Part shown: positions 1-7,566 of the stretch, one piece after another
Numbering within the stretch: position 1 is the stretch's first letter
How the letters are laid out: each line of letters opens with the position of its first letter
Origin: an uncultured Armatimonadota bacterium
GTDB taxonomy: Bacteria > Armatimonadota > Armatimonadia > Armatimonadales > Armatimonadaceae
Assembly (NCBI GenBank): GCA_903910385.1
Contig: CAIVZM010000046.1
Location: 1-35,132 of the forward strand
Direction: 5' to 3'
Length of the DNA stretch: 35,132 nt
Notes under the pieces: model-generated
Database searches by the model: none
Seen by the model: only the letters and a program-made list of their open reading frames with translations
Told to the model about the DNA's origin: nothing
Program-made: the position numbers and the translations under genes

Positions 1-112
1 CGGCGTTGCGCCAGAATTTGTTGAATTCTCCGTGGCTCTGCGGTTCCTGCGGTGGCGCGGAGGACGGGTTTTTCGTACGTCGGCGTGATAACGATGTATC
101 AAATAGACTCAT
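1..112 (-). CDS. Hypothetical protein, N-terminal fragment (runs off window)
   Basis: An ATG at 112 on the minus strand opens a frame with no stop through base 1, giving 37 residues beginning MSLFDTSLSRRRTKNPSS. A purine-rich GAGGA lies about 12 bases upstream. The visible part is polar and proline/serine-rich, with no signal peptide or membrane segment, so it looks like a disordered N-terminus. The gene follows the small minus-strand gene at 198-470 in the same direction. I recognise no family and the rest lies outside the window. The frame is short, so it may be chance. Confidence 0.4.
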   Translation of the reverse strand, partial: MSLFDTSLSRRRTKNPSSAPPQEPQSHGEFNKFWRNA

Positions 113-197
113 GGTTTCGGCGCTTCCTCTTCGAAGATTTCCACGCAATAGATTATATGTTTACGCGGTTGGCGGTAAAGAACGGGGCGCCCCAGCG

Positions 198-470
198 TTA
201 TTTCTTGTTGTAGGGGACGCCGGGCAGTCTGTCGTCCTTGATGGAGCGTTCGATAGTCGCGCCATCATCGCCGTAGCGCATTCGCATTAATTCACGCTGG
301 AAGATGCGGTCCGCAGGATTAATTCCTCTGCGAGCCATACTCTCCTTGAGTTCTTCAAGCGTCATTGTGGGCGGCCCGACAATACCTGCCGCTTTGTCTA
401 CTTCGCGGGCGATCTGGCGGAGTATTTCCATCTTCTCCGGCGGAATGACGAATCGGCTTTTCGGGAGCAT
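198..470 (-). CDS. Small conserved-looking hypothetical protein (90 aa)
   Basis: I chose the ATG at 470 (MLPKSRFVIPPEKM...) because AAAGGA lies 9-10 bases upstream; the frame stays open upstream to 581 but without a better site. The protein is soluble and charged, with a likely helical centre (EKMEILRQIAREVDKAAG) and a second segment TLEELKESMARRGINP, and it ends in a basic tail. Length and composition would fit a small DNA-binding protein or antitoxin, but no recognisable motif supports that. Upstream, TTCCAA and TATGAT (505-510) at 17-base spacing could be its promoter, just after the terminator of the preceding gene. Function unknown. Confidence 0.65.
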   Translation of the reverse strand: MLPKSRFVIPPEKMEILRQIAREVDKAAGIVGPPTMTLEELKESMARRGINPADRIFQRELMRMRYGDDGATIERSIKDDRLPGVPYNKK

Positions 471-532
471 GGTCTTCGTTCCTTTAACGTTCGTTACTAT
501 CGTTATCATATCGCTTGGGCGAGCGGATTGGA

Positions 533-575
533 AAGACAAAAGTCCCTGCCAAAGGCGGCAGCCGGGCAGGGGCTT
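533..575 (-). terminator. Rho-independent terminator after the 600-1202 lipoprotein gene
   Basis: On the minus strand an 11-bp stem (bases 565-575 with 540-550, one G-U pair) closes a loop of about 14 bases and is followed by TTTTGTCTTT. It lies just downstream of the stop of the lipoprotein gene. Confidence 0.6.
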
Positions 576-599
576 CTTCACGTTCTAATGGATACCAAT

Positions 600-1202
600 T
601 CAGTTGCCCGGGGTGAGTTTCAATTCGATGATGGGCAGTTTCCGCTCGTTTTTTTCCACTGGATAGCCCTCTTTATCGAAGGTAAATTTCAAATAGGAAT
701 AATACAGACGTGATCCATCTCGGGAAACGCCCCGCAAAGCCAGATACTCCGCATCACTATCTTCCTGGTTGGTCGAGCGCCCTCGGAACAGCAACTGAGG
801 GGACGCGCCACCGTCCCACAAGAGAAGCGAAGAGGCGCCTGTTGAGGGTTTCACCACGAGAGCAAGCGGATGTGCATGATGCGGAATCCAGACGAAAGCG
901 TTGACATTCTTGTCCTCGTTGGGGCCGAAATGAAAGCCTTGTTTCACGGCCTTCGTCTTGCCTCTGGAAATCAGGTTAGTGCGGGGGGCTAACTGAAAAA
1001 CGACCTGCTGATCGTGGGAATCTCTTTGGACAAACACCTCAAATCGTCCGTCCGGTGAGGGATAAGAACCCCGTCCCAGCGTGACAGGTTCCACAAAGAA
1101 TAACCTTTGACCTGGCGCAGGCGATTGCGCTTGAGCCGAGCCAGGACAAGCGGACAGGCTAACACAGACGACCATGATTGAACCCATCACTAACTTCTTC
1201 AT
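600..1202 (-). CDS. Predicted lipoprotein with WD40/beta-propeller-like fragment
   Basis: The start at 1202 gives MKKLVMGSIMVVCVSLSAC, a typical signal peptide with lipobox LSAC, so the mature protein probably begins at the cysteine and is lipid-anchored. The alternative ATG at 1220 only adds six residues before the signal. The remaining ~180 residues are beta-rich, with repeated short motifs (SYPSPDGRFEVFVQRD, GVSRDGSRLYYSYLKF) of the kind found in TolB/WD40-like blades. At 200 residues it holds only a few blades rather than a full propeller. It probably works at the cell surface or in the periplasm. Substrate and partners are unknown. A terminator follows at 533-575. Confidence 0.7.
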   Translation of the reverse strand: MKKLVMGSIMVVCVSLSACPGSAQAQSPAPGQRLFFVEPVTLGRGSYPSPDGRFEVFVQRDSHDQQVVFQLAPRTNLISRGKTKAVKQGFHFGPNEDKNVNAFVWIPHHAHPLALVVKPSTGASSLLLWDGGASPQLLFRGRSTNQEDSDAEYLALRGVSRDGSRLYYSYLKFTFDKEGYPVEKNERKLPIIELKLTPGN

Positions 1203-1296
1203 TCCCGTTTCCCCGACCATCCTTAGCTTCTTATCTAAATTTCATCCAGCAAGAAATTTCCGATATTTTCCGATTATCCTGTTGCTCTGAAGCGCT

Positions 1297-1497
1297 TTAC
1301 CGATCTCTAACGCTCTCGATTGTCCCGTCTCTCCTGCGGTTGATTATCCCGTCCCGGTTTTCCTGAAGGGTTCCGCCCGGCCCGTGCGTTCTATTCACAT
1401 CATTGACCATAGCCTGAAGGTAGACGACGCAAAGCGCCACAATACCTAACACGATCAGGAGCGTTCTGATATAAAAAGTTTTCCTGTTTGATTGCAT
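1297..1497 (-). CDS. Small single-pass membrane protein (66 aa)
   Basis: The ATG at 1497 is preceded by GGGAG with 6-base spacing, a good ribosome site. The protein has a short basic N-terminus (MQSNRKTFYIR), one hydrophobic helix (TLLIVLGIVALCVVYLQAMV, about residues 12-31) and a polar, arginine-rich tail with the near-repeat NRDGIINRRRDGTIESVRD. Positive-inside reasoning would place the short N-terminus in the cytoplasm. It is read in the same direction as the lipoprotein gene 95 bases downstream, so the two may be co-transcribed. No family recognised. Confidence 0.65.
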   Translation of the reverse strand: MQSNRKTFYIRTLLIVLGIVALCVVYLQAMVNDVNRTHGPGGTLQENRDGIINRRRDGTIESVRDR

Positions 1498-1743
1498 TCT
1501 TTGCTCCCGCCATCCTTATGCAAAGTGCATGAAATCTCCTATCCCGCTAACTCTCCGCTCCAGAGGCGCGGTTCCCTTTCTCTTCTGACATCTTCCCTGT
1601 TGGGAATCTGGCTCTCCTGCAAACTCACACGGGATACGGTGACGAACAAAATTTATTGACAGTCCAATGAGAGCAAGGTAATTTCGCCACATGGCGCTTG
1701 CTCTCCTCTGCGAGTCACTCCTCGCGATAATTCCTCAGACGGG
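1498..1743. other. Non-coding spacer with hairpin and possible promoter
   Basis: No credible gene. A plus-strand sigma70-like promoter is possible: TTGACA at 1656-1661, 17 bases, TAATTT at 1679-1684. Overlapping it is an inverted repeat GAGAGCAAG (1669-1677) / CTTGCTCTC (1697-1705) with an inner CGCC-acat-GGCG hairpin. Transcription from this site would run into the repeat cluster that begins at 1744. Confidence 0.35.
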
Positions 1744-2018
1744 CAACATACCCCCGCTTGCGGGGGTTAGGGCGCTGTTCGCGCAAGACATCGCCTATAC
1801 CGTTCAATATTCCCCCGCTTGCGGGGGTTAGGGTTTGGGCGTGTACCCTTGTGGACGCTTTCCCGCAATATTCCCCCGCTTGCGGGGGTTAGGGGGCATG
1901 ATTGCGGCTCTTCCTACCAACAGAACGCAACATTCCCCCGCTACGGCGGCAACATTCCCCCGCTTGCGGGGGTTAGGGGGCATCTACCACCACATTCCCC
2001 CGCTTGCGGGGGTTAGGG
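1744..2018 (+). repeat. Cluster of palindromic GC-rich repeats in CRISPR-like register
   Basis: Five copies of a palindromic core CCCCCGC-TT-GCGGGGG followed by TTAGGG start at 1751, 1812, 1873, 1957 and 1997. A damaged copy (CCCCCGCTACGGCGG) starts at 1935. Including the common upstream CAAYATT the unit is about 29 bases. Intact and damaged copies at 1751, 1812, 1873, 1935 and 1997 are 61, 61, 62 and 62 bases apart, leaving gaps of 32-33 bases that differ in sequence; the 1957 copy sits out of register. Several copies share extra 3' bases (GGCAT, GGCATGATTG), which argues for a dispersed REP-like element rather than a clean CRISPR. No cas gene lies in the window. Read as protein, the units give artefactual NIPPLAGVRGH repeats. 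Confidence 0.85.
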
Positions 2019-2025
2019 GGCATGA

Positions 2026-2055
2026 TTGACAACGCGGAAAGTCTTGTGCTACAAT
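2026..2055 (+). promoter_or_regulatory. Sigma70-type promoter for the 2107 gene
   Basis: TTGACA (2026-2031), an 18-base spacer and TACAAT (2050-2055) lie just after the last repeat copy and about 50 bases before the small membrane-protein gene. The predicted start is near 2062. Confidence 0.65.
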
Positions 2056-2106
2056 TGTAGAGGTGACGACCCCTATAGTCGGTAATGTGTGTTTCGAGAG
2101 GACGCT

Positions 2107-2319
2107 TTGAAAAAAGAAATCAATCCCGGTATCCTGATCGCTGCGGTAGTCGCGCTTGCGCTTATTATCGGCTTCTTCGCTTACCGAACTTTCTTCACCG
2201 ACTCCAATTACACTCCTTTACAAGGAGCTGCGGGGGATCGCATTTATTCGGAGAATCGCAAGAAACAGTCAGAACACATGAAGGCGGGAAGGGATGTTCC
2301 CTTCAACGGCGGAAAATAA
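2107..2319 (+). CDS. Small membrane-anchored hypothetical protein (70 aa, TTG start)
   Basis: The frame extends up to a GTG at 2089, but a TTG at 2107 has GAGAGGA four bases upstream, the best ribosome site here, giving a protein beginning [20 protein letters not shown]. It has one membrane helix (about residues 7-25) and then a polar tail ([22 protein letters not shown]) that probably lies outside the membrane. It sits 64 bases before a DUF1559 pseudopilin-like gene on the same strand and shares its promoter at 2026-2055, so a link to that surface protein is possible but not shown. No family recognised. Confidence 0.7.
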   Translation: MKKEINPGILIAAVVALALIIGFFAYRTFFTDSNYTPLQGAAGDRIYSENRKKQSEHMKAGRDVPFNGGK

Positions 2320-2383
2320 ACCGCTCGTACACGCCCTCCGTTTCTTGCATACTCCACGTTTTCGTCAAGTCAAGGAAATTTAT

Positions 2384-3274
2384 ATGTCTCGTTCCCATGC
2401 ATCTCAGCGAGCATTCACACTGATCGAACTGTTAGTCGTGATTGCCATTATCGCTATTCTTGCCGCCATCCTGTTCCCGGTGTTCGCTCAGGCGCGGGAG
2501 AAGGCTCGCCAGACTTCCTGCCTGTCCAACACCAAGCAGATTTCGCTGTCCTTCTTCATGTACGCGCAGGATTACGATGAAACCTGCGTTCCGGCGGGCG
2601 CCAAGTATTTCTTCACGTATCAGGGCCCGCGTGGCTATGATAACGGCGCCAGCTACACATCCGATATTCCGTACAAGGGTTGTAAAGGTTGGCCCTGTAC
2701 CGGCCCCAACGGCGAACAGACCTTCGCGGCAGCGTTGATGCCCTACATTAAAAACTACGGTATCTGGGTCTGCCCGAGCGGCAACAACTCTGGCAGCAAC
2801 GGCCCCGCGCCGTGGGGCGTGCCCAGCGACAAGTTCAATGTCACCGACCCGGGTCAGCGTGGCATCTCCTACTGGTACAACGTCGATGTCAGCATGGCTT
2901 CCTTCGCGGCATTGGAATTCCCATCTAACAGTGGCGTCTTCGGCGAAACGGGCCGTGTCCGCGCCGCCTATGACATCAACTGCGGTCGCCTCGGCTATGC
3001 GCGAACGGCTCGATGGAACGACTTCTATCGTCCGCACAATTCCGGAACCAACATCGCTTTCGCTGATGGTCATGCGAAGTTCTTCAACGACAAGGGCATG
3101 GGCCCGGGTCGCGATGACACCGATAACGCGCCGGGCAACGACCTGAACACCCGTGGCGGCGTCTACGGCGATGTCTGCTCCAATCCGCCCAAGCCCGGTG
3201 TGTGGGAATTCCGCCTGCCGACCGACCCGGATGCGCTTGCGGTGGACTTCGGCGACTGCAAGTGCCCGAACTAA
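2384..3274 (+). CDS. DUF1559 / H-x9-DG pseudopilin-like protein, copy 1
   Basis: The start at 2384 ([17 protein letters not shown]) has AAGGA at about 8-base spacing; the open frame upstream of it lacks the family N-terminus. Residues 10-35 are a class III (type IV pilin-like) signal and hydrophobic helix, with the prepilin-peptidase site before FTLIE, then [22 protein letters not shown]. The long C-terminal domain is rich in glycine, asparagine and cysteine and contains [16 protein letters not shown], the H-x9-DG motif of prepilin-processing-associated proteins. Family members are thought to be exported pseudopilins or surface proteins; individual roles are mostly unknown. Two paralogues occur in the window (20678 and 21934). 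A strong terminator follows at 3337. Confidence 0.92.
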   Translation: MSRSHASQRAFTLIELLVVIAIIAILAAILFPVFAQAREKARQTSCLSNTKQISLSFFMYAQDYDETCVPAGAKYFFTYQGPRGYDNGASYTSDIPYKGCKGWPCTGPNGEQTFAAALMPYIKNYGIWVCPSGNNSGSNGPAPWGVPSDKFNVTDPGQRGISYWYNVDVSMASFAALEFPSNSGVFGETGRVRAAYDINCGRLGYARTARWNDFYRPHNSGTNIAFADGHAKFFNDKGMGPGRDDTDNAPGNDLNTRGGVYGDVCSNPPKPGVWEFRLPTDPDALAVDFGDCKCPN

Positions 3275-3336
3275 GTTCTCTGCGCTACCGGTAACGCTAC
3301 AGGTAACGCTACAGTTAAACGGTTCAGATAAGGGGA

Positions 3337-3382
3337 CGCCCCGGATTCTCTCAGAGGAGGGAATCCGGGGCGTTTGTTTTTT
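3337..3382 (+). terminator. Rho-independent terminator after DUF1559 copy 1
   Basis: A perfect 12-bp stem CGCCCCGGATTC / GAATCCGGGGCG (3337-3348, 3361-3372) with a 12-base loop is followed by TTTGTTTTTT. Confidence 0.9.
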
Positions 3383-3404
3383 GCTTTAAGAGCGAATACG
3401 TTGA

Positions 3405-3449
3405 GGTAATCCGCTCGATGGTAATCCGCTCGATGGTAATACGCTCGAT
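3405..3449. repeat. Three tandem 15-bp repeats
   Basis: GGTAATCCGCTCGAT occurs at 3405-3419 and 3420-3434, and with one change at 3435-3449. The array lies just beyond the stop of nusG and ends near the DUF1559 terminator, between two convergent genes. Confidence 0.8.
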
Positions 3450-3467
3450 AGTGGACGAGCGTTCGGG

Positions 3468-3995
3468 TCAGACGATCTTTTCGACCTGATTGAAGTCGAG
3501 TTCGACCGGCGTATCGCGCCCGAAGAGAGGTATGACGACGCGCAGTTTTTCGCGTTGCTCGTTGACTTCCTCGATCTTGCCGGTGAAGTCCGTGAAGGGG
3601 CCGTCGGAGACGCGCACAATCTGACCTTTTTCCCAGATCGCCTTGGGTCGGTTGTTGCCCGGTTCGAGCGCCGCCTTGATTTCCCGGATTTCGTGTTCCT
3701 GCAACGGCACCGGCTTGTTACCGGACGAGACAAAGCCCGTCACCCCTGCCGTATTTTTGACCAGATGCCAGGTCATGTCATCCAGCACCATATCGATCAG
3801 CACGTAACCGGGGAATACCTTACGCTTGTATTCCGTTTTCTTGCCATTGCGGTTACGTATCTCCAGGTCGGTGGGCACCAGAATCTCAAAAACCTTGTTC
3901 TTGAGGTTCATGGTCTCCGCTCGCCGTTCGATATTGGTCTTTACCTTATTCTCATGTCCGGAATAGGTGTGAACCGCGTACCAATGTCGCTGCAT
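3468..3995 (-). CDS. nusG: Transcription termination/antitermination factor NusG
   Basis: The 175-residue protein has the complete NusG layout. The NGN domain (residues 1 to about 105) begins WYAVHTYSGHENKVKTNIE and contains KRKVFPGYVLIDMVLDDMTW and the VTGFVSS segment. A KOW domain follows (about 122-175: KGQIVRVSDGPFTDFTGKIEEV). NusG binds RNA polymerase at the clamp helices, raises processivity and links transcription to Rho or to the ribosome. It lies 72 bases after secE on the same strand, the usual pairing. In most bacteria rplK follows nusG, but here the strand runs into small repeats and a convergent DUF1559 gene. The length is normal and the assignment secure. Confidence 0.97.
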   Translation of the reverse strand: MQRHWYAVHTYSGHENKVKTNIERRAETMNLKNKVFEILVPTDLEIRNRNGKKTEYKRKVFPGYVLIDMVLDDMTWHLVKNTAGVTGFVSSGNKPVPLQEHEIREIKAALEPGNNRPKAIWEKGQIVRVSDGPFTDFTGKIEEVNEQREKLRVVIPLFGRDTPVELDFNQVEKIV

Positions 3996-4067
3996 CCTTA
4001 TTGCCCCTTATTCGTTGACGCCACAGTCCGCGCCTTAACAGATAACATTCCCGCACGGACAAAAGCT

Positions 4068-4304
4068 CTATTTACGCGTGAACAGGTTGTGCGTGATCAC
4101 GCTCAGAATCCCGTCCAGAGAGCCGCAAAATAGCGCCGTCACAAAAAGCAGAAACAGAACGACCTGTGTCAACCGGATCAGTTCTTCTCGGCTGGGCCAC
4201 TCCGCTTTTTTGAGTTCCGCCCGCACGCCTTGCAAATATTCGACAATCCCGGTACCCGATTTGGACACGGGGACGTTGTTCGTCGTCGGCTCGATTGCCG
4301 CCAT
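4068..4304 (-). CDS. secE: Preprotein translocase subunit SecE
   Basis: I chose the ATG at 4304 (MAAIEPTTNNVPVSK) because AAGGAG lies about 10 bases upstream; the frame continues further up without homology. The 78-residue protein has the short bacterial SecE form: an amphipathic segment with the family signature VEYLQGVRAELKKAEWPSREELIRLT, then one membrane helix (VVLFLLFVTALFCGSLDGIL). SecE clamps SecY in the SecYEG channel. It is followed by nusG, as in most bacteria. The leader carries a sigma70 promoter at 4438-4466 and a terminator-like hairpin at 4396-4428. Confidence 0.95.
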   Translation of the reverse strand: MAAIEPTTNNVPVSKSGTGIVEYLQGVRAELKKAEWPSREELIRLTQVVLFLLFVTALFCGSLDGILSVITHNLFTRK

Positions 4305-4395
4305 AATGAAACGCTCCTTGCTTCGCCGGAATCCGCCTGAATCCGTCGATTTCGCCCGATTTCCGGCGTTTTCGCCCGAAGGGACAAAAAAATCG

Positions 4396-4428
4396 ACAAA
4401 CAAAAAACAGGGGTCTTTAGCCCCTGTT
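4396..4428 (-). terminator. Terminator-like hairpin in the secE-nusG leader
   Basis: On the minus strand AACAGGGG (4421-4428) pairs with CCCCTGTT (4406-4413) around a 7-base loop, followed by a run of T (TTTTTTGTTTG). It begins within a few bases of the transcript start predicted from the promoter at 4438-4466, with no gene upstream that needs termination. It may be a 5' protective stem-loop or an attenuator. Confidence 0.7.
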
Positions 4429-4437
4429 ACGAATGAG

Positions 4438-4466
4438 ATGCTATCATACGTTCCTTCCCGTGTCAA
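4438..4466 (-). promoter_or_regulatory. Sigma70-type promoter for secE-nusG
   Basis: On the minus strand TTGACA (4461-4466), 17 bases, TAGCAT (4438-4443). The predicted start is near 4431, about 127 bases before the secE ATG. Confidence 0.65.
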
Positions 4467-4562
4467 TTCCATGCCAATTCCGCTTCATTTCGGCGCCTGA
4501 GTTTGGGTTATGCGGAGGCTTTTTTGCAACGTCTATCAATTTTTCATTGTCTCAGTGATTAG

Positions 4563-6128
4563 ATGACCGAAAACCAGACGACGAACCAAACCGCTCATGC
4601 GCCTGTCAACAGCCACGGCGACAGATATAACACGGTGCGGAAGTGGGCGTTGCTGGGCGCTCTTCTGGTTTCTATCGTGTGGCATCTGGCGATAGGAGTC
4701 AGCGTCTCCACGTTGCTGGGCGGTCGCAGTCCGCGCCGTCCGGCATCGGACGATAAGATCAGTGTCCGTATGATACCGTCCCTGACGAAGACGCCGTCCC
4801 TGACGAAGACGCCGTCCCTGACGAAAGCGCCGGAACCGTCCCCGCCGTTGGAGAAACCGAAAGAGAAACGCGCGACGCCGACCCCGCCGCCGCGTCTGGC
4901 GGAAAGAGTTCCCCCGACGCCGCTTCCCGTCGTCGCGCCACCACCTCCGAAAGAGCGACCGAGAGTGGTTTCTTCGATCCCGCCGCCGGTGACGATGCCC
5001 GCTCCGGTGCGGGTGGCAGAGGCGACGCCGATTCCGCTCGTTCGTCCGGTACGCAAGCCGGTGATCGTCCCGGTGGTTCCTTCGAGAGCGCCGGAAGAAG
5101 TCGTCTCCGCCGGGCAGGGAAACCTCATTCCCGACCGCAAACCGGTTCCGGCGCTGAAGGGTAGCGCGGAAGGCGACCGTCGATTGACGGTCGCGACGGA
5201 AAAAGCGACGGAAAAAGCGGCAGTAAAAGCCGCGATGCAACCGCGCACCTCCTCGGTGGCGACGATTTCCGCAGAACCGATCCGGACGATCAAGCCGGAC
5301 GCCGCGCCCGTCGCGCCAGCGAACCCGACTCCCCTCTCCCCGACCATCGCCGCCGCGCCGCCGATCCCGAAAACGCCTCCGGTTGCGAAAACGCCTCCGG
5401 CGGAGATGACCGGCAACACGGAAAAATCCGATTCCCTCGGTATCAATCGCGGCGTTCCCTTCGGGGATGAACTGGGAATCACCAGAGGAATCGCCGGTGG
5501 CGGCGCCGGGATCAATCGCGGGGCGGGCGGGAACGGCGGACTGGGTCGCGGATTAGGCGCGAACAGTTACCAGCCGGGAACGCCCCGATTCACGCTGGCG
5601 CGTCCCGCCCGTAGCGATGACGGCCCCCCGATCCATATCGTCTATGTGATCGATATCTCCGGGAGCATGGAAGAAGGCGGCAAGATTCTGCGCGTCCGGG
5701 ATGCGATGGAAAAAGCCCTCAGCGAGTTGCGAAACGAGGATTATTTCAATATCGTCTTCTTTTCGGATCGCGCCACCCTGTTCGCCCCGACCATGCGCCC
5801 GGCAACCGCTTCCAATGTCAGCGCCGGCGTTTTATCGGTGGGAGTGAACGAGCCCAACGGCGCGACCAACCTTTCCGCCGCGCTCGACCTGGCGCTGGAA
5901 CAGCCGGAAATCACGCATATCTTTGTCATGTCCGATGGCGAACCCACCGAAGGGGTCACCGACTTCAGCGCGATTCTCGCCCTCGCCCGACAGCGAAACC
6001 GGCACAATGCGCGGATTCTGACTCTGGCATTGGGTCAGGGCGAAAGGTTCAAGGGCATGGCGCTACTGCGCGATCTGGCGGAGGAAAATCGGGGCATCTT
6101 CCACTACATCGATCTGCGGAAACGCTGA
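4563..6128 (+). CDS. Membrane-anchored proline-rich protein with C-terminal VWA domain
   Basis: Residues 1-25 are polar; residues 28-52 form one membrane helix. A long linker (about 60-290) is rich in Pro, Ala, Thr and Lys, like TonB or other periplasm-spanning linkers, and holds three copies of PSLTKT encoded by an 18-bp tandem repeat (4776-4829). A glycine-rich stretch follows (INRGAGGNGGLGRGLG). From residue 357 there is a von Willebrand A domain with a full metal-binding MIDAS: DISGS at 364-368, the threonine of GATN at about 435 and the aspartate of SDGE at about 458. VWA domains mediate metal-dependent protein contacts, here probably outside the inner membrane. The ribosome site is weak. 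The gene ends one base before the convergent clpX stop, with no terminator between. The partner is unknown. Confidence 0.85.
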   Translation: MTENQTTNQTAHAPVNSHGDRYNTVRKWALLGALLVSIVWHLAIGVSVSTLLGGRSPRRPASDDKISVRMIPSLTKTPSLTKTPSLTKAPEPSPPLEKPKEKRATPTPPPRLAERVPPTPLPVVAPPPPKERPRVVSSIPPPVTMPAPVRVAEATPIPLVRPVRKPVIVPVVPSRAPEEVVSAGQGNLIPDRKPVPALKGSAEGDRRLTVATEKATEKAAVKAAMQPRTSSVATISAEPIRTIKPDAAPVAPANPTPLSPTIAAAPPIPKTPPVAKTPPAEMTGNTEKSDSLGINRGVPFGDELGITRGIAGGGAGINRGAGGNGGLGRGLGANSYQPGTPRFTLARPARSDDGPPIHIVYVIDISGSMEEGGKILRVRDAMEKALSELRNEDYFNIVFFSDRATLFAPTMRPATASNVSAGVLSVGVNEPNGATNLSAALDLALEQPEITHIFVMSDGEPTEGVTDFSAILALARQRNRHNARILTLALGQGERFKGMALLRDLAEENRGIFHYIDLRKR

Positions 6129-6129
6129 A

Positions 6130-7434
6130 TCATGCCGCTTTCTTGATGTCGATGTCTACGTCTTCTTTGTCGTCCGGCTTCGTGTCCGGTTTCCCGCTGA
6201 TTGTCAGGTGTCGTTCCACGATCTCCGCCGTGATCGCGTACCGGGTGATATCCGGTTGGGACGGTGAATCGTACATCAAATCCAGCATGATCTCCTCCAG
6301 CACGGCGCGAAGCGCACGAGCGCCGGTTCCCCGCGCCAGCGCTTCCTGCGCGATCCGCTGGAGCGCATCGGGGGTGAACTCCAGACGGATGCCATCGAGT
6401 TCCAGCAACCGCTGATACTGACGCGCCAGGGCGTTTCGGGGTTCGGTGAGAATACGGATCAGGGCTTCCTGATCCAGTTTCTCCAGTGTGGCGATGGCAG
6501 GGAGACGACCGACGAACTCCGGTATCAACCCGTGCTGAATCAAATCTTCCGGCAATAAATCCGAGACGTTCTCACTCTTCGCTTGCCGGGGAACGGCGGT
6601 GGATGTAGGGAAACCGATAGTTCTCTCGCCGCGCCGACGGGAGATAATTTCCGGCAACTGCGCGAACGACCCCCCGCAGATAAAGAGAATATGGGATGTG
6701 TTCAGGGAGACATACTCGCTCTGCGGATGCTTGCGCCCTCCCTGCACCGGAACCTGCGCCATTGTCCCTTCGAGGATTTTCAGGAGCGCCTGCTGGACTC
6801 CTTCCCCGGAAACATCGCGGGTGATACTCGAATTCGCCCCGGATTTGCGTCCTATTTTGTCGATCTCATCGATATAGATGATTCCCCGTTCGGCGCGTTT
6901 GAGAACCGTGGCGGTTCCTTCGCCGTTGTCCGCCGCCTGAATCAGCCGCAGGAGGATATTTTCCACATCATCGCCGACATAGCCCGCTTCGGTCAGTGCG
7001 GTGGCGTCCGCAATAGCGAACGGAACATCCAGAATCTTCGCCAGCGTCTGCGCCAGCAATGTCTTCCCGCTGCCGGTGGGCCCGATCAGCAGAACATTGG
7101 ACTTTTCCAGTTCGATATCCGACGGTGGCGCGGAGATGCGCTTGTAGTGGTTGTACACCGCGACCGCCAGCACCCGCTTGGCGCGATCCTGCCCGATCAC
7201 ATACTGACTGAGAATCCGGTGGATTTCACGCGGGCGGGGAATGCTTCCGAGTCGGGGCGTTTCTTGCCGTCCCTGCGCTTCCTCCTGCATAATGGAGTTG
7301 CACAGTTCCAGACAACTCAGGCAGATGCCGCCGTGGACACCGACAATGAGTTTTTGACCCCGTACCTGTTCCCGGCGCTTACCGCAGAGGGTGCAGTAGC
7401 TGTCTGTCGGTTCCGATTTATTGATTCGTGCCAT
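6130..7434 (-). CDS. clpX: ATP-dependent Clp protease ATP-binding subunit ClpX
   Basis: The chosen start (7434) gives [19 protein letters not shown]; a TTG at 7482 would add 16 unrelated residues, and neither has a clear ribosome site. The N-terminal zinc-binding domain has Cys14, Cys17, Cys38 and Cys41. The AAA+ module has Walker A GPTGSGKT (118-125), the GYVG pore loop (151-154), Walker B IIYIDEID (185-192) and a GARALR sensor 2. ClpX hexamers unfold tagged proteins and thread them into ClpP. The 434-residue length is normal. It follows clpP in the same direction after a 132-base gap holding a long hairpin (7494-7541), so the two are probably one operon with a processing or stability element between. 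Confidence 0.97.
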   Translation of the reverse strand: MARINKSEPTDSYCTLCGKRREQVRGQKLIVGVHGGICLSCLELCNSIMQEEAQGRQETPRLGSIPRPREIHRILSQYVIGQDRAKRVLAVAVYNHYKRISAPPSDIELEKSNVLLIGPTGSGKTLLAQTLAKILDVPFAIADATALTEAGYVGDDVENILLRLIQAADNGEGTATVLKRAERGIIYIDEIDKIGRKSGANSSITRDVSGEGVQQALLKILEGTMAQVPVQGGRKHPQSEYVSLNTSHILFICGGSFAQLPEIISRRRGERTIGFPTSTAVPRQAKSENVSDLLPEDLIQHGLIPEFVGRLPAIATLEKLDQEALIRILTEPRNALARQYQRLLELDGIRLEFTPDALQRIAQEALARGTGARALRAVLEEIMLDLMYDSPSQPDITRYAITAEIVERHLTISGKPDTKPDDKEDVDIDIKKAA

Positions 7435-7493
7435 AAAGTGATGCGCGGAGTAGGGGAAGTGAGTAATGGCGCCCGTCAGCAACGTGAACCAGA

Positions 7494-7541
7494 GATTCCG
7501 GGGAGGGTTCGCCCTTCGGTGAGCGTCCCCCTCCCGGAATC
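7494..7541 (-). promoter_or_regulatory. Long hairpin between clpP and clpX
   Basis: GATTCCGGG-AGGG pairs with CCCTC-CCCGGAATC across about 20 bases, with a single bulged base. On the minus (coding) strand no T-run follows, so it is not a standard terminator for clpP. It may set the clpP/clpX ratio through RNA processing or partial readthrough. Confidence 0.5.
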
Positions 7542-7566
7542 GGCGTTCTCTTGTTTTTTATCTCGT

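Noticed and set aside
1744-2018. Calling the repeat cluster a functional CRISPR array
   Set aside because: Only three regular intact repeats, one out-of-register copy, shared gap starts and no cas gene; kept as a repeat with a note.
1819-2029. Open frames reading NIPPLAGVRGH or FPRLRGLGG repeats
   Set aside because: They are translations of the palindromic repeat cluster in two frames; no ribosome site or promoter, and the peptide repeats follow the DNA repeats exactly.
4595-5515. Long minus-strand frame of 306 codons opposite the VWA gene
   Set aside because: Mirror of the GC-rich, low-complexity linker of the real gene; Gly/Thr/Ala-rich with no family features.
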